8,185 bases of DNA, taken from the NCBI GenBank assembly GCA_036399695.1, contig DASWMP010000257.1, forward strand, positions 1 to 8,185, in the 5' to 3' direction. Shown piece by piece: positions 5,717 through 8,185 of this stretch. The number at the start of each line of letters is the position of its first letter. Within the stretch, counting starts at the first letter, position 1. The position numbers and the translations under genes are program-made. A model generated the notes under the pieces. The model ran no database searches. It saw only the letters and a program-made list of their open reading frames with translations, and was not told the origin of the DNA. Source of the DNA: DASVEE01 sp036399695 (lineage in GTDB: Bacteria > Acidobacteriota > Thermoanaerobaculia > Gp7-AA8).

Positions 5717-7161
5717 TGCGGGTAGCGGTGCTGACGCCGCTTCCGCCGAGCCGCACGGGCATCGCGCATTACTCGTCGATGCTCGTGCCGGCCCTCGGCG
5801 CACGGGCTTTCGACTCGCTCGACGGCTATCGGCGCGCTGATTTCGACCACGTCGTCTACCAGCTCGGCAACAACCCGCACCACGAGTGGATCTACCGCGA
5901 GGCGTTGCGCGAGCCGGGCGTGATCGTGCTGCACGACCTGGTGCTCCATCATCTGATCGTGGAGATGACGCTCGCGCGCGGCGACGCCGAAGGGTACGTA
6001 GCGGCGCTGGAGCGCAGCCACGGCGCTGCCGGTGCGGCCTGGGCGCGCGGGCGAGCCGCGGGGCTGCACAGCGAGATGGGGAACTTCCTTCTGCCGGCGT
6101 CGATCGACATCGCCGAGCGGTCGCGCGGCGTGATCGTGCACAACCACTACGCTGCCGCACGTCTGCGGTCGTTCGGCGTGACGACGCCGGTTCACGTCGT
6201 GCCGCATCCGTACGTCCCCGCCGAAATCCTGGGCGAAGCGAAGGATCAACGGAGCCCCAGCGAAGATCCGGGCGACGAAGCAGTGACCATCGGCTTCTTC
6301 GGTTTCCTCACATCAGCCAAAAGAGCCGAGGTCGTACTCGAAGCCTTTCGCATCGCCAGACAGCGCGAGCCGCGGTTGCAGTTGCTGATCGTCGGCGAGC
6401 CCGCGCCGAACATCGACATCAGCACCATCCTCGGCGAGGGCGTCACCGCCACCGGCTACGTCGATGACGACCAGTTCGGTGCCTATTACGCGAAGGTCGA
6501 CCGTCTGGTGAACCTGCGCTACCCCTCGGCGGGCGAGACGTCCGGGACGCTCATCCGCGCATTCGACGCCGGGAAGCCGGTCGCGGTGAGCAACTACGCC
6601 CAGTTCGCCGAGCTCCCGGACGACTGCGTGGTGAAGGTGCCGCTTGGCGACGGCGAGGTCGAGGCGCTCGTCGATTTTTTCCTCCGCGACTTCGACGTAC
6701 CGGCCATCGCCCGCGCGCAGCGGCAATGGCTCGAGGCGAACGCCACGCTGGAGAAGGCAGTGGATGGCTATCGTCACGCCCTGTCGTGCAGCGGCTGTGA
6801 GGCGTCCCACGGTGGCGGCCGCGCGGCCGGAGAGCTGCAGCTCTTTCCCAGGCTGGCGGTCGTGGACACGCACGTCGACGGCGATCGGCTCATGCTCACG
6901 CTGCGCAACGACGGCGATGCGACGCTGCGCACGCGCAGTTACGGCATGCCGGGATATCGTCTGCTCGTGAAGCTGTTCGACGAGGGGCAGGTCGTGCAGG
7001 ACCGCTGGCTGGAACTGCCGGGCGACGTCGCGCCGGGCGGGACGATCGACGTCTCGATGCGCATGGAGCGGCCGGCCAGCTCGGCCCGCCTTTACGACGC
7101 GCTCGAAGGCATTCCGATGCTGGAGCCTGAGGCCTGGGGGGAGGTCACGGTTGTTCGATGA
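5716..7161 (+). CDS. GT4-like glycosyltransferase with C-terminal beta-rich domain
   Basis: This 481-residue cytoplasmic GT-B-type glycosyltransferase has unknown acceptor and donor. The N-terminal half opens with a beta strand and glycine-containing loop (MRVAVLTPLPPSRTGIAHYS), typical of GT4-like enzymes. The C-terminal Rossmann half has IGFFGFLTSAKR, LLIVGEP, GYVDDDQFGAYY and NLRYPSAGETSGTLIRAF. In the usual GT4 E-x7-E motif the first Glu is at 274, but the second position (282) is Ala. After a linker containing Cys358 and Cys361 comes a further domain of about 100 residues (about 378-481) with strand-like segments (LMLTLRNDGDATL, YRLLVKLFDE, DVAPGGTIDV). It resembles beta modules appended to other envelope glycosyltransferases and could bind substrate or partner (inference). 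ATG 5716 was preferred over ATG 5713 because GAGG at 5705-5708 is better spaced. It overlaps prfB by one base and the Nudix gene by 11 bases. A role in cell-surface glycan synthesis is likely but unproven. Confidence 0.87.
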   Translation: MRVAVLTPLPPSRTGIAHYSSMLVPALGARAFDSLDGYRRADFDHVVYQLGNNPHHEWIYREALREPGVIVLHDLVLHHLIVEMTLARGDAEGYVAALERSHGAAGAAWARGRAAGLHSEMGNFLLPASIDIAERSRGVIVHNHYAAARLRSFGVTTPVHVVPHPYVPAEILGEAKDQRSPSEDPGDEAVTIGFFGFLTSAKRAEVVLEAFRIARQREPRLQLLIVGEPAPNIDISTILGEGVTATGYVDDDQFGAYYAKVDRLVNLRYPSAGETSGTLIRAFDAGKPVAVSNYAQFAELPDDCVVKVPLGDGEVEALVDFFLRDFDVPAIARAQRQWLEANATLEKAVDGYRHALSCSGCEASHGGGRAAGELQLFPRLAVVDTHVDGDRLMLTLRNDGDATLRTRSYGMPGYRLLVKLFDEGQVVQDRWLELPGDVAPGGTIDVSMRMERPASSARLYDALEGIPMLEPEAWGEVTVVR

Positions 7162-7723
7162 TGCCGCGCTCGACCGGCTGCGCGAGCTGCTCGTGCGGCG
7201 GCCGGCTGTCGAGATTCACGCTCCCCAGCATCGCCGCGCCGCGGTGCTGATCCCGCTCGTCCGGACGGAGACCGGGTGGAGTCTGCTGCTCACGCAGCGG
7301 GCGGAGAACCTCGCCTCCCACGGCGGCCAGATCTCCTTCCCCGGCGGCTCGGTGGAAGCAGGGGAGACGCTCGAGCAGGCGGCCATGCGTGAGACGGAGG
7401 AGGAGGTCGGCATCCCGCGGGAGCAGGTCGAGCTGATCGGCCGCCTCGACGACCTCATCACCCATAGCGGCTTCCTCGTGGCCCCGTTCGTCGGCATCGT
7501 CCACCAGCGCACCGGCTACACGATCCAGGCGTCGGAGGTCGTCGAAGCGTTCGAAGTCCCGATCGCCGCGCTGCTCGACCCCGCCAACCCCGAGGTGCGC
7601 TACGTCCCGTTCCGCAACAAACGGTTCCCGGCGTATTTTTACCACCACGAGCAGTACGAGATCTGGGGCCTCACCGGCCGGATGCTCAAAGCGCTGCTGG
7701 ATGTGGTGTGGCAGGCGATCTGA
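7151..7723 (+). CDS. NudL-type Nudix hydrolase (probable CoA pyrophosphatase)
   Basis: This 190-residue Nudix enzyme probably cleaves the pyrophosphate bond of CoA or its derivatives, giving phosphopantetheine and 3',5'-ADP. The Nudix box is complete: Gly66, Glu72, Arg80-Glu81, Glu84-Glu85, Gly87-Ile88 within FPGGSVEAGETL to TEEEVGI. Just upstream is the CoA-pyrophosphatase signature, LLTQRA at 46-51 leading to GQISFPGG at 59-66. The arginine usually found between these parts is Ala55 here, which leaves substrate specificity somewhat open. Translation starts at TTG 7151, supported by GAGG at 7141-7144; no useful ATG exists until inside the Nudix box. The start lies inside the 3' end of the glycosyltransferase gene, so translation is probably coupled. 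It is the last gene of the prfB run. No T-tract terminator follows; a compound hairpin begins 17 bases after the stop. Confidence 0.9.
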   Translation: MFDDAALDRLRELLVRRPAVEIHAPQHRRAAVLIPLVRTETGWSLLLTQRAENLASHGGQISFPGGSVEAGETLEQAAMRETEEEVGIPREQVELIGRLDDLITHSGFLVAPFVGIVHQRTGYTIQASEVVEAFEVPIAALLDPANPEVRYVPFRNKRFPAYFYHHEQYEIWGLTGRMLKALLDVVWQAI

Positions 7724-7740
7724 GGGGTCTATCTCGGAGT

Positions 7741-7793
7741 GCGGTGGCGAACGCCACCGCTCTGCTACACGTGTAAAAGAGCGGTGGCGTTCG
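7741..7793. repeat. Compound hairpin after the Nudix gene
   Basis: GCGGTGGCG (7741-7749) is inverted at once as CGCCACCGC (7752-7760) around AA. A 16-base arm at 7748-7763 is also perfectly inverted at 7778-7793. The spacer between those arms includes the 10-base palindrome TACACGTGTA (7766-7775). Two mutually exclusive hairpins are therefore possible. No T run follows, so this is not a standard terminator, though it may stabilise or end the nudix transcript. Confidence 0.75.
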
Positions 7794-7810
7794 GAGGGTG
7801 TCTCAAAATC

Positions 7811-7941
7811 GGCGCCTGCCGGCGCGGGACAGACAAGAGTGTCTGTCCTACATTGAATGGCAGCGCGCCCATGGGTGTCGATCTTCGGGGGAACTCTCAC
7901 TGTGGGACAGACACTCCTGTCTGTCCGCGTCGACAGGCGCC
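7811..7941. repeat. REPIN-like pair of inverted hairpins
   Basis: Hairpin 1 has stem GGACAGACA (7827-7835) with TGTCTGTCC (7840-7848) and loop AGAG. Hairpin 2 at 7905-7926 has the same stem and loop CTCC. Hairpin 2 is the reverse complement of hairpin 1 except at one loop base. The symmetry extends outward: GGCGCCTG (7811-7818) is matched by CAGGCGCC (7934-7941) at nearly equal distance, and inward by TACA and TGTG. The whole looks like one element of about 131 bases with long imperfect terminal inverted repeats, each a hairpin. This is the arrangement known for REP doublets (REPINs) or small non-autonomous elements. No transposase is in the window. Confidence 0.72.
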
Positions 7942-7970
7942 GGTTCATTGACGGCGCCCGCCGGGACTCC

Positions 7971-8185
7971 TCGAGCGCCCGACCGGAACCCTCGAGCGCC
8001 CAACTGGAACCCTCGAGCGCCCAACCGGAACCTTCGAGCGCCCAACTGGAACCCGCGAGCGCCCAACCGGAACCTTCGAGCGCCCAACTGGAACCCGCGA
8101 GCGCCCAACCGGAACCCTCGAGCGCCCAACCGGAACCCTCGAGCGCCCAACCGGAACCCTCGAGCGCCCAACTGGAACCCTCGAG
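7971..8185. repeat. 21-base tandem repeat array, cut by window end
   Basis: Ten full copies and five bases of an eleventh, unit TCGAGCGCCCAACYGGAACC plus C or T. Differences are few. Position 14 reads C,T,C,T,C,T,C,C,C,T over copies 1-10. Position 1 is G in copies 5 and 7. The last base is T in copies 3 and 5. Copy 1 has G for A at position 11. Because 21 is divisible by 3 and the unit has no stop in any of the six frames, open frames across it carry no coding weight. No start with a ribosome site is seen. The region 7724-8185 contains no supported gene; it is this array, the REPIN-like element and the compound hairpin. Confidence 0.9.

Noticed and set aside
4628..6160. 510-residue open frame on the minus strand
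   Set aside because: Shadow of prfB and the glycosyltransferase; low-complexity Arg/Ala/Val composition and no motifs.
7739..7951. 70-residue plus-strand frame after the Nudix gene
   Set aside because: It consists of translated hairpins (TDKSVCPT, TDTPVCP) with no ribosome site or domain.
7848..8171. Minus-strand protein of GARGFRL heptapeptide repeats
   Set aside because: The 21-base unit is open in all six frames, the start is a TTG inside a repeat unit, and the frame ends by reading through the REPIN-like element.
7875..8185. Plus-strand protein of SSAQPEP repeats running off the window
   Set aside because: Same argument: open frames are guaranteed by the repeat. The possible GTG starts at 7875 and 7902 have no ribosome site, and the leader is the REPIN-like element.
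7971..8185. CRISPR array
   Set aside because: The 21-base units are directly adjacent with no spacers, and no cas gene is present.

Overview
The window is 8185 bases of GC-rich bacterial DNA with every recognisable gene on the + strand. Two tandem secreted proteins belong to a repeat-prone, function-unknown family whose hallmarks (IPVAGS near the mature N-terminus, a WDDVVA segment, an NxTNDPTV C-terminus) I associate with Acidobacteriota, especially Thermoanaerobaculia-like genomes. That assignment is an inference from composition and gene content; no rRNA is present to confirm it.

Layout. 1-167: a 14-base C run at the very edge, then a short leader. 168-2127: two paralogous secreted proteins, separated by a strong intrinsic terminator. 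2303-2925: a 52-residue two-helix membrane peptide translationally coupled to a two-site zinc-ribbon protein. 3013-4530: lnt, apolipoprotein N-acyltransferase, with its catalytic Glu-Lys-Cys triad. 4603-7723: an overlapping three-gene run made of prfB (release factor 2, read through a programmed +1 frameshift), a GT4-type glycosyltransferase with an extra C-terminal beta-rich domain, and a NudL-type Nudix hydrolase. 7724-8185: no gene I can support; the stretch is almost wholly repeats.

The housekeeping genes are conventional. lnt finishes lipoprotein maturation, prfB terminates translation at UGA and UAA, and the Nudix enzyme probably cleaves CoA or related dinucleotides. The unusual signal lies between the genes. 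Three of the gaps (2142-2231, 2926-3007, 4504-4587) each hold a pair of inverted arms built from degenerate 7-base tandem repeats. The heptamer differs in each gap but the architecture is the same. One element starts exactly at a stop codon and ends 5 bases before the lnt start; another supplies the last eight codons of lnt. After the last gene come a compound hairpin, a REPIN-like pair of inverted hairpins (7811-7941), and a 21-base tandem array of 10.2 copies running off the window end. In that array a CCAACTG/CCAACCG alternation recurs that is also seen in the second heptad element. This looks like a genome with an active or recently active population of small non-coding repeats that colonise intergenic space.
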